Source: Acidimicrobiales bacterium (GTDB lineage: Bacteria; Actinomycetota; Acidimicrobiia; Acidimicrobiales; Aldehydirespiratoraceae). Taken from it: a DNA stretch of 61,262 bases. The stretch lies in assembly GCA_029247365.1 (NCBI GenBank), contig JAQWLJ010000063.1:1-61262 (forward strand), read 5' to 3'. Within the stretch, counting starts at the first letter, position 1. Each line of letters starts with the position of its first letter. Below are positions 5,509 to 15,300 of this stretch, piece after piece. A program made the translations under genes and the position numbers. Below the pieces are notes generated by a model. It was not told where the DNA came from. It ran no database searches and saw only the letters and a list, made by a program, of their open reading frames with translations.

Positions 5509-8500
5509 GTGGCGGACTCGTTCGCTCACCTTCACGTCCACACAGAGTATTCGATGCTCGACGGCGCCTCGCGGCTTGATGAGGCGATCGCTGCTGCTGT
5601 GGCCGATGGTCAGCCCGCTATGGCGATCACCGACCACGGCAACATGTATGGCGTTCTTGACTTTTACCGGGGCTGTAAGGACGCCGGAATAAACCCGGTC
5701 ATCGGGACCGAGATGTATCTCGCGCACGAGAGCCGCCACGAACGGCCCAGCCGGCGTGGTAAGTCAGACGATTCAGGCGGCGATGTCGGCGGCGGCAAGA
5801 AGCTCTACTACCACGCCATCATGATGGCCGAGAACAACATCGGCTATCAGAACCTCATCCATCTCTCCTCCAAGGCGTACCTCGACGGTTTTCACTACAA
5901 ACCTCGGGCCGACTGGGAGACGATGGCCGAACACGCGGAGGGGATCATCGCCACCTCGGGCTGCCTCGGTGGCCACGTGCTGCAGTCGCTCATGATCGGC
6001 AACGAGGACGCGGCGCTTGAGCATGCGGCTCGATTCCAGGACATCTACGGCCGCAACAACTTCTTCATCGAACTGCAGGACCAGGGGATCCCCGAGCAGC
6101 GAACCACCAATCCGCAACTGCTGGAGATCGCCAAGAAGATTGCGGCGCCGATCCTCGCCACCAATGACTCGCACTACACCCACCAGCACGATGCGCAGGC
6201 CCACGACGCCCTGCTGTGCGTGCAGACCGGATCGCTCCTCTCGGACACCGATCGCTTCAAGTTTCACGGCGACGGGCACTACATCAAGTCGGCTGGCGAG
6301 ATGCGGCGACTCTTCGCCGAGTTGCCGGAGTCGTGCGACAACACGCTCTGGATCGCCGAGCGGTGCGATGTCAAGATCGAGTTCGGCAACCCGCAGCTGC
6401 CCGAGTTCCCGCTCCCCGAAGGCTTTACCTCCGACACCGAGTACCTCCGTCACATTACCTATGAAGGCGCACATAAGCGTTGGGGTCATGAACTCGGGGC
6501 GGAGATCACCGAACGGCTCGACTATGAGCTCAGCGTTATCGACAACATGGGGTTCTCGGCGTACTTCCTCATCACTTGGGACCTCATCACGTTCGCTCGC
6601 GATAATGACATCCGGGTCGGACCTGGTCGTGGGTCCGCAGCTGGGTGTGCGGTGGCCTACTCGCTCTGGATTACCGATCTCGATCCGATTAAGTACGACT
6701 TGTTGTTCGAGCGTTTCCTGAACCCGTCCCGAGTATCGATGCCCGACATCGACATGGACTTTGATACTCGCTACCGAGACAACATGATCCGTTACGCGGC
6801 TGACATGTATGGCCGTGACTGCGTCGCTCAGATCGTCACGTTCAGTCAGATCAAGGCACGTGCCGCGGTGCGCGATGCCGCTCGTGTGCTCGGGTACCCA
6901 TACGCAGTGGGTGACAAGGTCGCCAAAGCGATGCCTCCGCTCATCATGGGTCGCGATACGCCGCTGAAGTACTGCTTCGAGGAGCACCCGAAGTACATCG
7001 ACGGGTACAAGTCGGCTGGCGAGTTGCGGGACATGGTCGCCGCCGATGCCGACGTCGAGCGGGTGGTCGACGTGGCCAAGGGCCTCGAAGGCCTCCGTCG
7101 CCAGGACGGCATTCACGCGGCCGCCGTGGTGATCACCAAGGAACCGCTAACCGAGTACCTCCCGATCCAGCGCAAGCCCGAAGCCGGTAAGCCGCTCGAG
7201 GAGGCACCCGTCGTCACCCAGTACGAGATGCATGGCGTCGAAGATCTCGGATTGCTCAAGATGGACTTCCTTGGGCTTCGAAACCTTGACGTCATCTCTG
7301 ACTGCCTCGAGCTCATCAACGACACGAAGGGGATCGATCTCGACATCGACGCAATCACGCTCGAGGACCGGCCGACGTTCGAGCTTCTCAAGCGGGGCGA
7401 CACGATCGGCGTGTTCCAGCTCGAGTCGGCACCCATGCGAGCACTCATTCGCTCACTGGCACCCACCAGCTTCGACGACGTCGCAGCGCTCGTTGCGCTC
7501 TATCGACCTGGGCCGATGGCGGCGAACATGCACAACGACTACGCCGATCGCAAGAACGGCCGGAAGCCGATCGAGTTCATCCATCCCGACGCAGAGGAGC
7601 TCCTCGGCGACACCTACGGCCTGATGATCTATCAGGAGAGCGTCATGCGAATGGCGCAGAAGTTCGCGGGCTACTCGCTCGCCGAGGCTGACTCACTTCG
7701 CAAGGCTATGGGCAAGAAGATTCGCGAGGCGATGGAGAAGGAGCGCCAGAAGTTTACCGACGGTGTCGTCGCCAACGGCTACGAACTCTCGCTCGCGGTC
7801 GAGATGTTCGACATCATCGCCCAGTTTGCCGACTACGCGTTCAACAAGTCGCACTCGTACGGCTACGGCTATGTCGCCTACCAAATCGCCTACCTGAAGG
7901 CGAACTATCCAGTCGAGTACCTGTCGGCGCTCCTCACATCGGTCAAGACGAAGCTTGAATCGGCTGCGGTCTACCTGAACGAATGCCGCCTCATGGGGAT
8001 CACCGTTGAGGTCCCCGACATCAACCGGTCTGAGTCCGACTTCACCCCTGGCCCAAATCCCGAGTGGGACGGAGGCCCGTATCGTCCAGGCAGCGACCCG
8101 AAGGGCGGGACATCGCCGGGTGACATTGTCTTCGGTCTCTCGGCGATCCGAAACGTCGGCGAGGGCATTGTCGAGAAGATCCTGGCGGCCCGAGAAGCGG
8201 CGGGCCCATTCGAGTCCTTCGTGGATTTCGTCGAGCGGGTCGAGATCGAGGCGTTGAACAAGCGGACGATCGAGTCGCTGATTAAGGGTGGCGCATTCGA
8301 CTCCCTCGGCCATCCTCGCAAGGGCCTGTTGCAGGTCTACGAGCAGATCATCGACCTCACCGTGCAGCGCCGCAAAGAGCACGACATGGGCGTCATGTCA
8401 CTGTTTGGTGACCTTGATGAAGGGCCCACGTTCGACGAGCGGCCAGACGTCCCCGATGTCGAGTTCGACAAGATGCCGCGCCTGTCCAATGAAAAGGAGA

Positions 8501-9081
8501 TGCTTGGCCTCTACATCTCAGATCATCCGCTGCTCGGATTCGAGGCCCAGGTGCGCCGCAAGGCAGACACCGGCGTCGCCGGCCTGGCCGAGATGCCCGA
8601 CGGGGCAATCGTCAAGGTTGGCGGTGTCATCACGAACCTGCAACGCAAATGGACCCGTAAGGGCGACCTCATGGCGGTGCTCGAACTCGAAGATCTCGAG
8701 GGTTCGGTCGAGGTCATGGTTTTCCCGCGGACCATGCAGGAGCACGGTCCAAAGCTCCGGGATGACGCGATCGTCATGATTCGGGGCCGCACCGAGAACG
8801 GTGACGATCTCCCAAAGCTCTTCGCTCAAGACATCGAGATTGTCGAAGATCTGTCCGACAACCAGCCGGTTCGGTTACGGCTCTCGCCCGAGAACCAGAA
8901 ACCGGAACGCATCGACGAACTCAAGTCGATTCTGTCGGCTCACCCCGGCGACGCACCAGTCGAGGTACATCTGAGCGAACGGCAGGTCTTGCGTCTGCCC
9001 GACGAATTCGCGGTCGACAGCAGCAACGGCGTGGTCGCAGAACTCCGGGTTGTTTTCGGTCCCGATGCCATCCTCGTCTGA
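5509..9081 (+). CDS. dnaE: DNA polymerase III alpha subunit
   Basis: This 1190-residue protein is the replicative polymerase. It has an N-terminal PHP domain (FAHLHVHTEYSMLDGASRL, then AITDHGNMYG), the C-family polymerase core with FLITWDLITFARDN, GPGRGSAAGCAVAYSL and the catalytic PDIDMDFD block, the helix-hairpin-helix and beta-binding region (FNKSHSYGYGYVAYQ), and a C-terminal OB fold (VGGVITNLQRKWTRKG). It is DnaE1-like, not the error-prone DnaE2/ImuC, because it carries the replicative-type PHP and full tail. GTG 5509 (VADSFAHLHVH) has GGGAG six bases upstream and fits the family start. A GTG at 5470 would add 13 residues but lies in the DnaA-box cluster. Confidence 0.95.
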   Translation: MADSFAHLHVHTEYSMLDGASRLDEAIAAAVADGQPAMAITDHGNMYGVLDFYRGCKDAGINPVIGTEMYLAHESRHERPSRRGKSDDSGGDVGGGKKLYYHAIMMAENNIGYQNLIHLSSKAYLDGFHYKPRADWETMAEHAEGIIATSGCLGGHVLQSLMIGNEDAALEHAARFQDIYGRNNFFIELQDQGIPEQRTTNPQLLEIAKKIAAPILATNDSHYTHQHDAQAHDALLCVQTGSLLSDTDRFKFHGDGHYIKSAGEMRRLFAELPESCDNTLWIAERCDVKIEFGNPQLPEFPLPEGFTSDTEYLRHITYEGAHKRWGHELGAEITERLDYELSVIDNMGFSAYFLITWDLITFARDNDIRVGPGRGSAAGCAVAYSLWITDLDPIKYDLLFERFLNPSRVSMPDIDMDFDTRYRDNMIRYAADMYGRDCVAQIVTFSQIKARAAVRDAARVLGYPYAVGDKVAKAMPPLIMGRDTPLKYCFEEHPKYIDGYKSAGELRDMVAADADVERVVDVAKGLEGLRRQDGIHAAAVVITKEPLTEYLPIQRKPEAGKPLEEAPVVTQYEMHGVEDLGLLKMDFLGLRNLDVISDCLELINDTKGIDLDIDAITLEDRPTFELLKRGDTIGVFQLESAPMRALIRSLAPTSFDDVAALVALYRPGPMAANMHNDYADRKNGRKPIEFIHPDAEELLGDTYGLMIYQESVMRMAQKFAGYSLAEADSLRKAMGKKIREAMEKERQKFTDGVVANGYELSLAVEMFDIIAQFADYAFNKSHSYGYGYVAYQIAYLKANYPVEYLSALLTSVKTKLESAAVYLNECRLMGITVEVPDINRSESDFTPGPNPEWDGGPYRPGSDPKGGTSPGDIVFGLSAIRNVGEGIVEKILAAREAAGPFESFVDFVERVEIEALNKRTIESLIKGGAFDSLGHPRKGLLQVYEQIIDLTVQRRKEHDMGVMSLFGDLDEGPTFDERPDVPDVEFDKMPRLSNEKEMLGLYISDHPLLGFEAQVRRKADTGVAGLAEMPDGAIVKVGGVITNLQRKWTRKGDLMAVLELEDLEGSVEVMVFPRTMQEHGPKLRDDAIVMIRGRTENGDDLPKLFAQDIEIVEDLSDNQPVRLRLSPENQKPERIDELKSILSAHPGDAPVEVHLSERQVLRLPDEFAVDSSNGVVAELRVVFGPDAILV

Positions 9082-9185
9082 TCTCCGCCGATTCTTGAAC
9101 TGACGCACGTCGGTGGGTCGTGTGCCCAGCCTCAGCATGTCGGTTCACCAGCGGGCCAGAACTGGCGTTTGCCAGGTTGCGAAAT

Positions 9186-9194
9186 TTGTCCACA
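9186..9194 (+). promoter_or_regulatory. Isolated DnaA box TTGTCCACA
   Basis: This is an exact match to the actinobacterial DnaA-box consensus, 51 bases before the ATG at 9245. It lies roughly where a -35 would be for an AT-rich stretch (TACTTATTTT) at 9211-9220. It brackets dnaE on the far side from the 5459-5490 cluster. Confidence 0.5.
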
Positions 9195-9244
9195 GGCTTG
9201 AGACTGGAGATACTTATTTTCGCGAGCGAGTGGGGACGAAACGC

Positions 9245-9913
9245 ATGGCAATCGAGGTTGAAACCAAGGACTGCACGGCGCTAAGCGACGCGGAACTGGC
9301 CGAGATGGCCGATCTCTGCGCCGACTCTCCGAACGTCTTCGAGGTCGGTCAACTGTCAAAGCAAGCCGAAGCGTGGGTTCTGTGCACGGTCGCCACCGAA
9401 AGCGGCAAGGTCCGCGGGTTCTCGTTCTGCACGCTCGAGCGCATTGGCGGCACCCCGTCGGTGCTCGTCGGCGCGGGCCATATCTGCCGCAATACCAAGC
9501 GCGACACCGTTCTGCGGGCGATCATTACCGATCAGATGCGCCGCGCCGTGCTTGCGTTCCCCGATGAAGATGTTCTCATTGGCGTGCAGATGAACGACCC
9601 GGCTGCGTTCGAGGCTTTCAAGAGCCTCGACGACATCGTTCCCCGTCCCGACCATAAGGCGTCGGGTGAGGAGCGGGCTTGGGGTCGTCGTCTTGCCAAG
9701 CGCTTCGGCATCGGCGCGTCGGTCTACGAAGATCGCGCCTTCACCGCCCGCGGTGACGGCAGCCAGGCGCCGGTGCTCGATCACGAGTCGTCGAAGCCGG
9801 AAAAGATCGATCCTGCGGTTGCCGAGCAGTTCGCTGGCCTCGACATCGACAATGGCGACACGCTGATCGCCTTCGGCTGGGCGATGGCCGAGGATCTCGA
9901 GAAGCTCCTCTAA
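9245..9913 (+). CDS. Conserved actinobacterial protein, possibly GNAT-fold
   Basis: This 222-residue protein starts MAIEVETKDCTALSDAELAEM. The region VRGFSFCTLERIGGTPSVLVGAG, followed by VLRAIITDQMRRAVLAFP and VLIGVQMNDPAAFEAFKSL, has the strand-helix order of an acyltransferase-like fold. No clear acetyl-CoA pyrophosphate loop can be seen, so the fold is a guess. The start is ATG 9245 with a G-rich site (GTGGGGAC) upstream; the frame is open back to 9113 but that part lacks coding character. It is followed 19 bases later by the nitroreductase gene and is probably cotranscribed with it. Confidence 0.75.
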   Translation: MAIEVETKDCTALSDAELAEMADLCADSPNVFEVGQLSKQAEAWVLCTVATESGKVRGFSFCTLERIGGTPSVLVGAGHICRNTKRDTVLRAIITDQMRRAVLAFPDEDVLIGVQMNDPAAFEAFKSLDDIVPRPDHKASGEERAWGRRLAKRFGIGASVYEDRAFTARGDGSQAPVLDHESSKPEKIDPAVAEQFAGLDIDNGDTLIAFGWAMAEDLEKLL

Positions 9914-9932
9914 GTCGACCTCGGTCGCGATC

Positions 9933-10535
9933 GTGGACCCGGAGTTCGAGCGCCTCGTCCGAGGGCGTCGAATGACGCGCTCGTTCACAGACGAGTTGGT
10001 CGATCCCGACGTGATCGACCGGATGCTTGATCTCGCTCGCCGAGGTCCGTCGGCCGGTAAGACGGCGTCGCTCGACTTCCTTGTGCTCGAGGGTGAGCAG
10101 ACGGCTCGCTATTGGGACACAACCCTTGCGCCGGAGCGGCGCTCAAGCTTCCCGTGGCCCCACTTGCTCGATGCTCCGGTGCTGGTTATTCCGTGGGTGG
10201 AGCCTGATGCGTACGTTCGCCGTTACCGCGAGGCCGACAAGGTCTCGACTGGTCTTGGCGCCAGCGAGGATGCATGGGATGTTCCGTACTGGTGGGTGGA
10301 CGGGGGAGCGGCGGTAATGACGCTGCTGTTGGCCGCCGAAGCTGTCGGCCTCGGGGCCTTGCTGTTCGGCTTATTCGAACACGAGAACGCGGTTCGAGCC
10401 GCTTTCGGTGTGCCGGATGGACGGCGAGCCATCGGAGGGATCGCACTCGGCCACGCGGCGCAAGACCGTCCGTCGGCATCGGCCAAACGTGAGCGGGGCG
10501 CGTTCGATGAGATCGTCCACCGAGGCGGTTGGTGA
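9933..10535 (+). CDS. Nitroreductase-family flavoprotein
   Basis: This 200-residue protein starts MDPEFERLVRGRRMTRSFTDELVDPDVIDRMLDLARRGPSAG, the usual nitroreductase opening with the FMN-binding RRxxRxF motif. YWWVDGGAAVMTLLLAAEAVGLGALLFGLFEHE is the central helix and the Gly-rich FMN segment. Such enzymes use FMN and NAD(P)H to reduce nitro compounds, quinones or related substrates. The in vivo substrate is unknown. GTG 9933 is chosen because the conserved start is there. Confidence 0.82.
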   Translation: MDPEFERLVRGRRMTRSFTDELVDPDVIDRMLDLARRGPSAGKTASLDFLVLEGEQTARYWDTTLAPERRSSFPWPHLLDAPVLVIPWVEPDAYVRRYREADKVSTGLGASEDAWDVPYWWVDGGAAVMTLLLAAEAVGLGALLFGLFEHENAVRAAFGVPDGRRAIGGIALGHAAQDRPSASAKRERGAFDEIVHRGGW

Positions 10536-10624
10536 GCGAGGTGTCGCCTAATAGCGGAGTGCTGCGAGGCGTCTATCGGGAACTGTGTGGAGAACGCGAC
10601 CCGCCCAGCGGTGCTTCGCGCACC

Positions 10625-10630
10625 TAGCGT
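10625..10630 (+). promoter_or_regulatory. -10 element TAGCGT, leaderless promoter
   Basis: TAGCGT ends 7 bases before ATG 10638 of the membrane protein gene. It supports that start over the in-frame start at 10587. Confidence 0.6.
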
Positions 10631-10637
10631 CATCGGT

Positions 10638-11141
10638 ATGCACACGGATCGGTTGCCTTCCCGCCTGACCTCGGAGCGGACGCTGGCGGCCGTCGTCACG
10701 ACCCACGCAGCGGCAACCCTGATCATGGTGGGCCTGATCTGGACGGTGCAGGTCGTTCACTATCCACTGTTCGAAAACGTAGGCGCCGACGCCTACCCGG
10801 CATATCAAAGCCGCCACATCGACCGCATCGGTGCATTGCTCGTCGTGCCCTGGGCCCTCGAAGGGCTATCGATCGTCGCTCTTGTTGTAATCACCCAAGA
10901 CCGAACGATGCGGGCGTTGGCGTTCATCGGCGCCGCCCTCATGGCGGCGATTCTGGTTGTTACCGTGATTTGGGCAGCGCCTGTTCACGGTGAACTGCTC
11001 GATGGATTTGACCCTGAACGCCACGACACGTTGATGGTGTCGAACTTCACCCGCACGCTGCTATGGACCGGTCGCGGCGCGGTAGCGCTGTGCCTCGTGT
11101 GGTTGGTGAGCGATCCGCCGCGAACCCGGTCCTTCGCCTAG
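10638..11141 (+). CDS. Four-helix integral membrane protein of unknown function
   Basis: This 167-residue protein has four hydrophobic segments: TLAAVVTTHAAATLIMVGLIW, IGALLVVPWALEGLSIVALVV, ALAFIGAALMAAILVVTVIW and GRGAVALCLVWLV. Between the first two is QVVHYPLFENVGADAYPAYQSRHIDRIG. The pattern of a His/Tyr-rich loop then RH is found in uncharacterised DUF1772-like or related actinobacterial membrane proteins. That resemblance is by eye only. ATG 10638 is fixed by the leaderless -10 element. Confidence 0.7.
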   Translation: MHTDRLPSRLTSERTLAAVVTTHAAATLIMVGLIWTVQVVHYPLFENVGADAYPAYQSRHIDRIGALLVVPWALEGLSIVALVVITQDRTMRALAFIGAALMAAILVVTVIWAAPVHGELLDGFDPERHDTLMVSNFTRTLLWTGRGAVALCLVWLVSDPPRTRSFA

Positions 11142-11389
11142 CGGTTGATCCCTGCGACTCCGCATGGGCCGGTGGTGCCTCATGGAGCGGTCTCGTCACG
11201 TTGGCGGCCGTTTGGTCCCTCGCCATCGGCTCGACAGTCATATTCGCCCGAGTCGCCCTCAATGAATTCAGCGGTGAGAAGACTGCCCGGGTTGATCGAA
11301 ACGGGGAAGAGTCGGCCGAGTGCCTTGTCGCGTGCATCAAGAACCTGGTGTGGATCGTTGCCATCGCCGTGTTTTGGTTCGGCTTGTAG
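11099..11389 (+). CDS. Possible small two-helix membrane protein
   Basis: This frame ends at TAG 11387-11389 and contains SGLVTLAAVWSLAIGSTVIF and NLVWIVAIAVFWFGL as two membrane segments with a charged loop between them. Third codon positions are mostly G or C, as in neighbouring genes. The antisense frames over the same bases lack that bias, so this strand is favoured. The start is unclear: GTG 11099 would overlap the preceding gene by 43 bases, and no good ribosome site is visible. No family is recognised. Confidence 0.45.
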   Translation: MVGERSAANPVLRLAVDPCDSAWAGGASWSGLVTLAAVWSLAIGSTVIFARVALNEFSGEKTARVDRNGEESAECLVACIKNLVWIVAIAVFWFGL

Positions 11390-11849
11390 CCAGGCCAGCA
11401 GTATTTCTGCAGCCAGAAACCCAACCGCCTCTGTCGCTCTCATCGCAACCCTTTCCGGTACGGCTCCGTCGGCGCCTCAATCAGGGAGCGGGGTTGCCTG
11501 CCCTACGAAGAGACGACCTCTCTCCGCTGAGGAGGGTCGTCGCGGTCTCCACCCCGTCCATGTGAACGTCTTCGAGGGGGGGGGCCGTCGGTGTTGGCGG
11601 CGACCAAGGCGCCAGTGGGCTGTATGGCCCCCGCTGCTGAGGAGCGAGCCCAGCCGCGCTCGCTCGGCTGCTGCGACGTTCACGTTGGGGAGGGGCAAAT
11701 GAACAGAGGGATCCTCCGTGCCGGCGGCTGTTGATTCCTCGCCCCAAACCGGTGGCGATCTGGGGATAGGCGACGAGCCAAACAGCGACTTCGGGCGGCA
11801 AAAGACCCTATTGGCTCACATCGCTGCTTGGTTTCTTGTGAAAAGCCCA
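11390..11849. other. Long intergenic stretch without a supported gene
   Basis: Frames exist on both strands, but none has convincing codon bias or recognisable domains. One inverted repeat is visible (GACGACC near 11512 with GGTCGTC near 11535), along with a run of eight or nine G near 11577-11585. The last part leads into the cspA promoter. Confidence 0.4.
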
Positions 11850-11855
11850 TACGCT
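11850..11855 (+). promoter_or_regulatory. Candidate cspA -10 element TACGCT
   Basis: TACGCT, with TTGGTT 16 bases upstream at 11828-11833, predicts a start near 11862 and an untranslated leader of about 40 bases before the cold-shock gene. Leaders of cold-shock mRNAs often act in temperature control; nothing specific can be proved here. Confidence 0.4.
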
Positions 11856-11901
11856 CTTGGGCAGATCTGACACAACGTCTGATCGAAGCGAAAGTGGTTT
11901 T

Positions 11902-12099
11902 ATGCAAGGAACAGTGAAGTTCTTCAACAACGAAAAGGGCTTCGGCTTCATTTCTCGAGATGGCGGTGACGACGTATTCGTTCACTTCTCTAATATCGCT
12001 GGCGACGGTTTCAAGTCGCTCGAAGAGGGTCAGCTCGTCGAATTCGACGTCGCTCCTGGCCGTAAAGGTGAGGAAGCTCAGAACGTCCGCGCGGTCTGA
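11902..12099 (+). CDS. csp: Cold-shock protein
   Basis: This 65-residue single cold-shock domain starts [20 protein letters not shown] and continues [12 protein letters not shown]. It carries both RNA-binding motifs, KGFGFI (RNP1) and VFVHF (RNP2). Such proteins bind single-stranded RNA and DNA and melt mRNA structure after temperature shifts. ATG 11902 is the family start. It is monocistronic, followed by a hairpin at 12117-12143. Confidence 0.95.
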   Translation: MQGTVKFFNNEKGFGFISRDGGDDVFVHFSNIAGDGFKSLEEGQLVEFDVAPGRKGEEAQNVRAV

Positions 12100-12116
12100 T
12101 CTAAAGCTCTTGTGGT

Positions 12117-12143
12117 CGCCGCCGGCCCTCTGGGTCGGCGGCG
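12117..12143 (+). terminator. Hairpin after csp (terminator candidate)
   Basis: Arms CGCCGCCG (12117-12124) and CGGCGGCG (12136-12143) enclose an 11-base loop that can pair further (CC/GG). There is no T-run after it, so it may be an imperfect intrinsic terminator or an mRNA-stabilising hairpin. Confidence 0.45.
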
Positions 12144-12288
12144 AGCGCCACTGCACGGCGTCGCACTCCGAGAACGAACTTGAGCGCCGCTGAGCGGACT
12201 TGGGTGGTCCGGCAAGCGACATCGGTGACAGAAGCATTACCGAGAGACCGGATCGTTCAATGGAACGGCTCGGGCCAAAGACGGGCGA

Positions 12289-12366
12289 TCACAACTGATC
12301 GGTAGGACAGCTGTCCGCTCCGAACCAACGGACGGCGAAGTCGTCGTTGTAGATCTGTTTGCACAC
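12289..12366 (-). CDS. Possible 25-codon ORF after the helicase gene
   Basis: GTG 12366 starts four bases after the helicase stop and the frame ends at TGA 12289-12291. It reads VCKQIYNDDFAVRWFGADS followed by CPTDQL, with strongly G/C-biased third positions. It looks like coding DNA but has no recognised family. It could be a real micro-ORF or the remnant tail of a lost gene. Nothing else is seen in 12144-12370. Confidence 0.25.
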   Translation of the reverse strand: MCKQIYNDDFAVRWFGADSCPTDQL

Positions 12367-12370
12367 CACC

Positions 12371-15300
12371 TCAGCTTCGCCGGATCGTCTCCAGGGCGCT
12401 GCGAATTCGCTTAGCGCTCACCTGACGAGCCACTCCGATCGGTTGCGCAAACAAGCTCACGCGGAGCTCCTGGAGATCCCACGCAAGCTCTTCGAGTTCG
12501 GCAGTTGCGCCGCGCTCGTCGACCAGGACGGCATGTTCAGCCTCGACACTTTGCACCGACCGCATCCGGTCGCGGTCCTTGGCGATAGTATCGGGTAGTC
12601 GATCGATGCGGTGAAGCGCAGCGCGAAGGTACCGACCTACATCGGCCAGTCGTTCGCTTCCGATTGCGGTGATGAATCCGTCGTAGACGAGCTGACTCTG
12701 TTGGGCCGAAATATCGGCGATGGCAGCGGCCAAAACGTTGTTGTCTGTTGTTGTCAATCGTCGAGACAGCACAGCGGATACGTCGAGAACATCGGTTGCG
12801 GTCCGGGCGATCTCTCGGACATGACCGGGAAGATCGCTGCGCATGCGCCCGACGAGGGCAGCGTGACCGGCATCGTCCCACGCTGGGCCGCCGCCATCGA
12901 CCATGACCTGATCGAGTGCGGCGACCACGCAGTCCTCGAACCACGCCTGCGGCCCCTTGTAAGGACTTTGGACGATGATGAGTTTCGCCTCGTTGGTGAG
13001 CAATGGGCGAAGGACGTTTCCCAAGGGTGGACGGGCCAGCGAGAGGAGGCGGCGAGCTCCGAGCCACATCTGCTCGGCTTGCTCATCCGCTGTGGCGAAG
13101 AGGCGTAGGCCGATCGTTTCACCCTCGTCGACGAGGGCCGGGTAGCTCGTGACGGCCTGGCCGAGACCTTCCGCGCTGACTGTGTGGGGGATTCGGCTGA
13201 AAGACCATGCAGTGGCACCGGTGACTTCGAGATCGTGGCTATCGGCATGGAGCAATGCACGTGCTTGATCGAGGAAATAGCGCTTGAGTACCTCGAGATC
13301 GTTGTCTTCGGCCAGAACCTCACCCGCGTCGACAATCCGGAAATGCGGACGAAGGTGGGCAGCCAAGCCCGAAGGATCGAAATCCTGCGCGTTGGTTTCA
13401 CTTCCCCTTTGGTTCACCGCCGCGGTCAATTGATCGATGAGTGGCGGCCCGGCAGGGTCGAGGCCGGGCAGGATCGCAGAAGCCGTCTCTGGGATGGGCA
13501 CCAGGGGTCGACGGGCTGCCTTGGGCAGTGTTCGGAGCAGTTCGGTCACGAGCTCGCGACGCAGCAGTGGGGTCAGCCAGGTGAATGAGGCTGGATCGAC
13601 GCGTGACAGGACCTCAAGCGGGATCTCGATCGTGATTCCATCGTCGGGGGCGGCAGGGTCGAATAGGTAGTCGATACGGAACGATTGGTTGCCCCAGGGC
13701 CACTCTTCGGGGCAAGCCTCAATACCGTTGACATCGAATCCGCGGAGCAGCTCGTTGACGGAGAGGTCAAGCGCTCCAGGATGGTCACGCTGCTTGTGCT
13801 TCCACCACCTGTCGAAGTGACGGACCGAGACCACGTCCGAAGGCACCCGAGATTCGAATGCCGCCCCGAGGATGTGCTCGTCGACAGCGATGTCGCGACG
13901 CAACCGGTCGCCGAACCCGGCGATCTCGGCAAGGACCTGGTCATTGTGCGCGATGAACGCATAGTGGCGGTTCCACTGGCCGAGCACGAGCGCATGATGG
14001 ATAAACAGCTCGCGGGCCAGGGGCGGATCGACACGATGTAAGTGGATCTGTCGATTGGGGACTCCAGGCAGACCGTAGAGCAAGGCTCGTTCATCACACA
14101 TTGCAGCGCCACGCTCATCGTTCCACCAGGGATCGGAGTGCTCCCAACGCAGCAAATGTGACGCACTGCGCTCAAGCCACTGGGGATTGATCGGGGCAAC
14201 CATCCGACCCCGGAGCTGGTTGGTCTCGACCAGTTCAGCGGCCATCACCCAGCTCGGAGTTCTGCGCTTGAGCGCAGATCTGCCGGCGAGCACGAAGCGG
14301 GCATTGCGCGTACCTCGGTACTGCTTTGCTTCGTTGTCGTAAAAGCCGACCTGGGCGAGGAGTCCGGACAGCAGCGCCTGATGCACGGCGTCGGGAGGTG
14401 CCGGGTTGTCGTTGAAGCGAAGGCCGAGATCCTTTGCAATCTGGCGCAGTTGACGATGTACGTCCTCCCACTCCCGGATACGAAGGACGTGCAGGTACTC
14501 ATCGCGACACATCCTGCGGAAGCTGTTGCCGGAGCGTTCGTTGCGTTCGGCCTTGATGTGCGCCCACAGCAGGAGCCACGAAACGAAGTCCGAAGACTCG
14601 TCGGTGTAGCGAGCGTGGAGTTGGGCGGCCCGCTCAGCAGCGGATCCGCTGCCGACGCCGGTCGGTCGAAGACGCGGGTCCTGTACTGACAGCCCGGCCA
14701 CGATGATCGCGACCTCGGTCACGCAGCCATGGTCATCGGCTTCGAGGAGCATTCGGGCAAGCTTTGGGTCAATCGGGATCGAAGCCAGTTGCGCACCAAG
14801 TGGTGTGAGCCAGTCGTCCGTGCCGCTGTGGTTTGGGTCGATCGCGTCGAGTTCCTCGAGCAGGGTGATGCCATCGCGGATTGCGCGTGCGTCCGGGGGG
14901 TCGACGAACGGAAACGACTCTGCATCACCGAGCCCGAGTGACGCCATGCGAAGCACTACCGAGGCGAGATTGGTGCGTTGGATCTCGGGTTCGGTGAACG
15001 CAGGTCGGTCAAGGAAGCCGGACTCGTCGTAGAGGCGAATGCAGATGCCGGGGCCGAGTCGGCCGCATCGGCCCGCTCGCTGGTCGGCCGAGGCTTGCGA
15101 GATGGGCTCGATGGGGAGTCGTTGGACCTTCGTGCGTCGGTTGAACCGCGAGATGCGGGCGGTACCGGTGTCGATGACGGCGTGAATGCCTGGCACCGTC
15201 AGCGACGTTTCGGCGACGTTCGTCGAGAGAATCACGCGACGCCCGCGATGGCTCTGGAAAATGCGTTGCTGCTCGGCGGAGGAGAGCCGAGCGAACAGCG

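Noticed and set aside
5773-7116. 447-codon open frame antisense to dnaE
   Set aside because: It has no domain, and codon bias belongs to dnaE on the other strand. Long antisense frames are expected in high-G+C DNA.
11180-11443. 87-codon minus-strand frame resembling a secreted protein (MRATEAVGFLAAEILLA)
   Set aside because: Third-position G/C bias favours the plus-strand frame ending at 11389, whose membrane helix produces this hydrophobic antisense.
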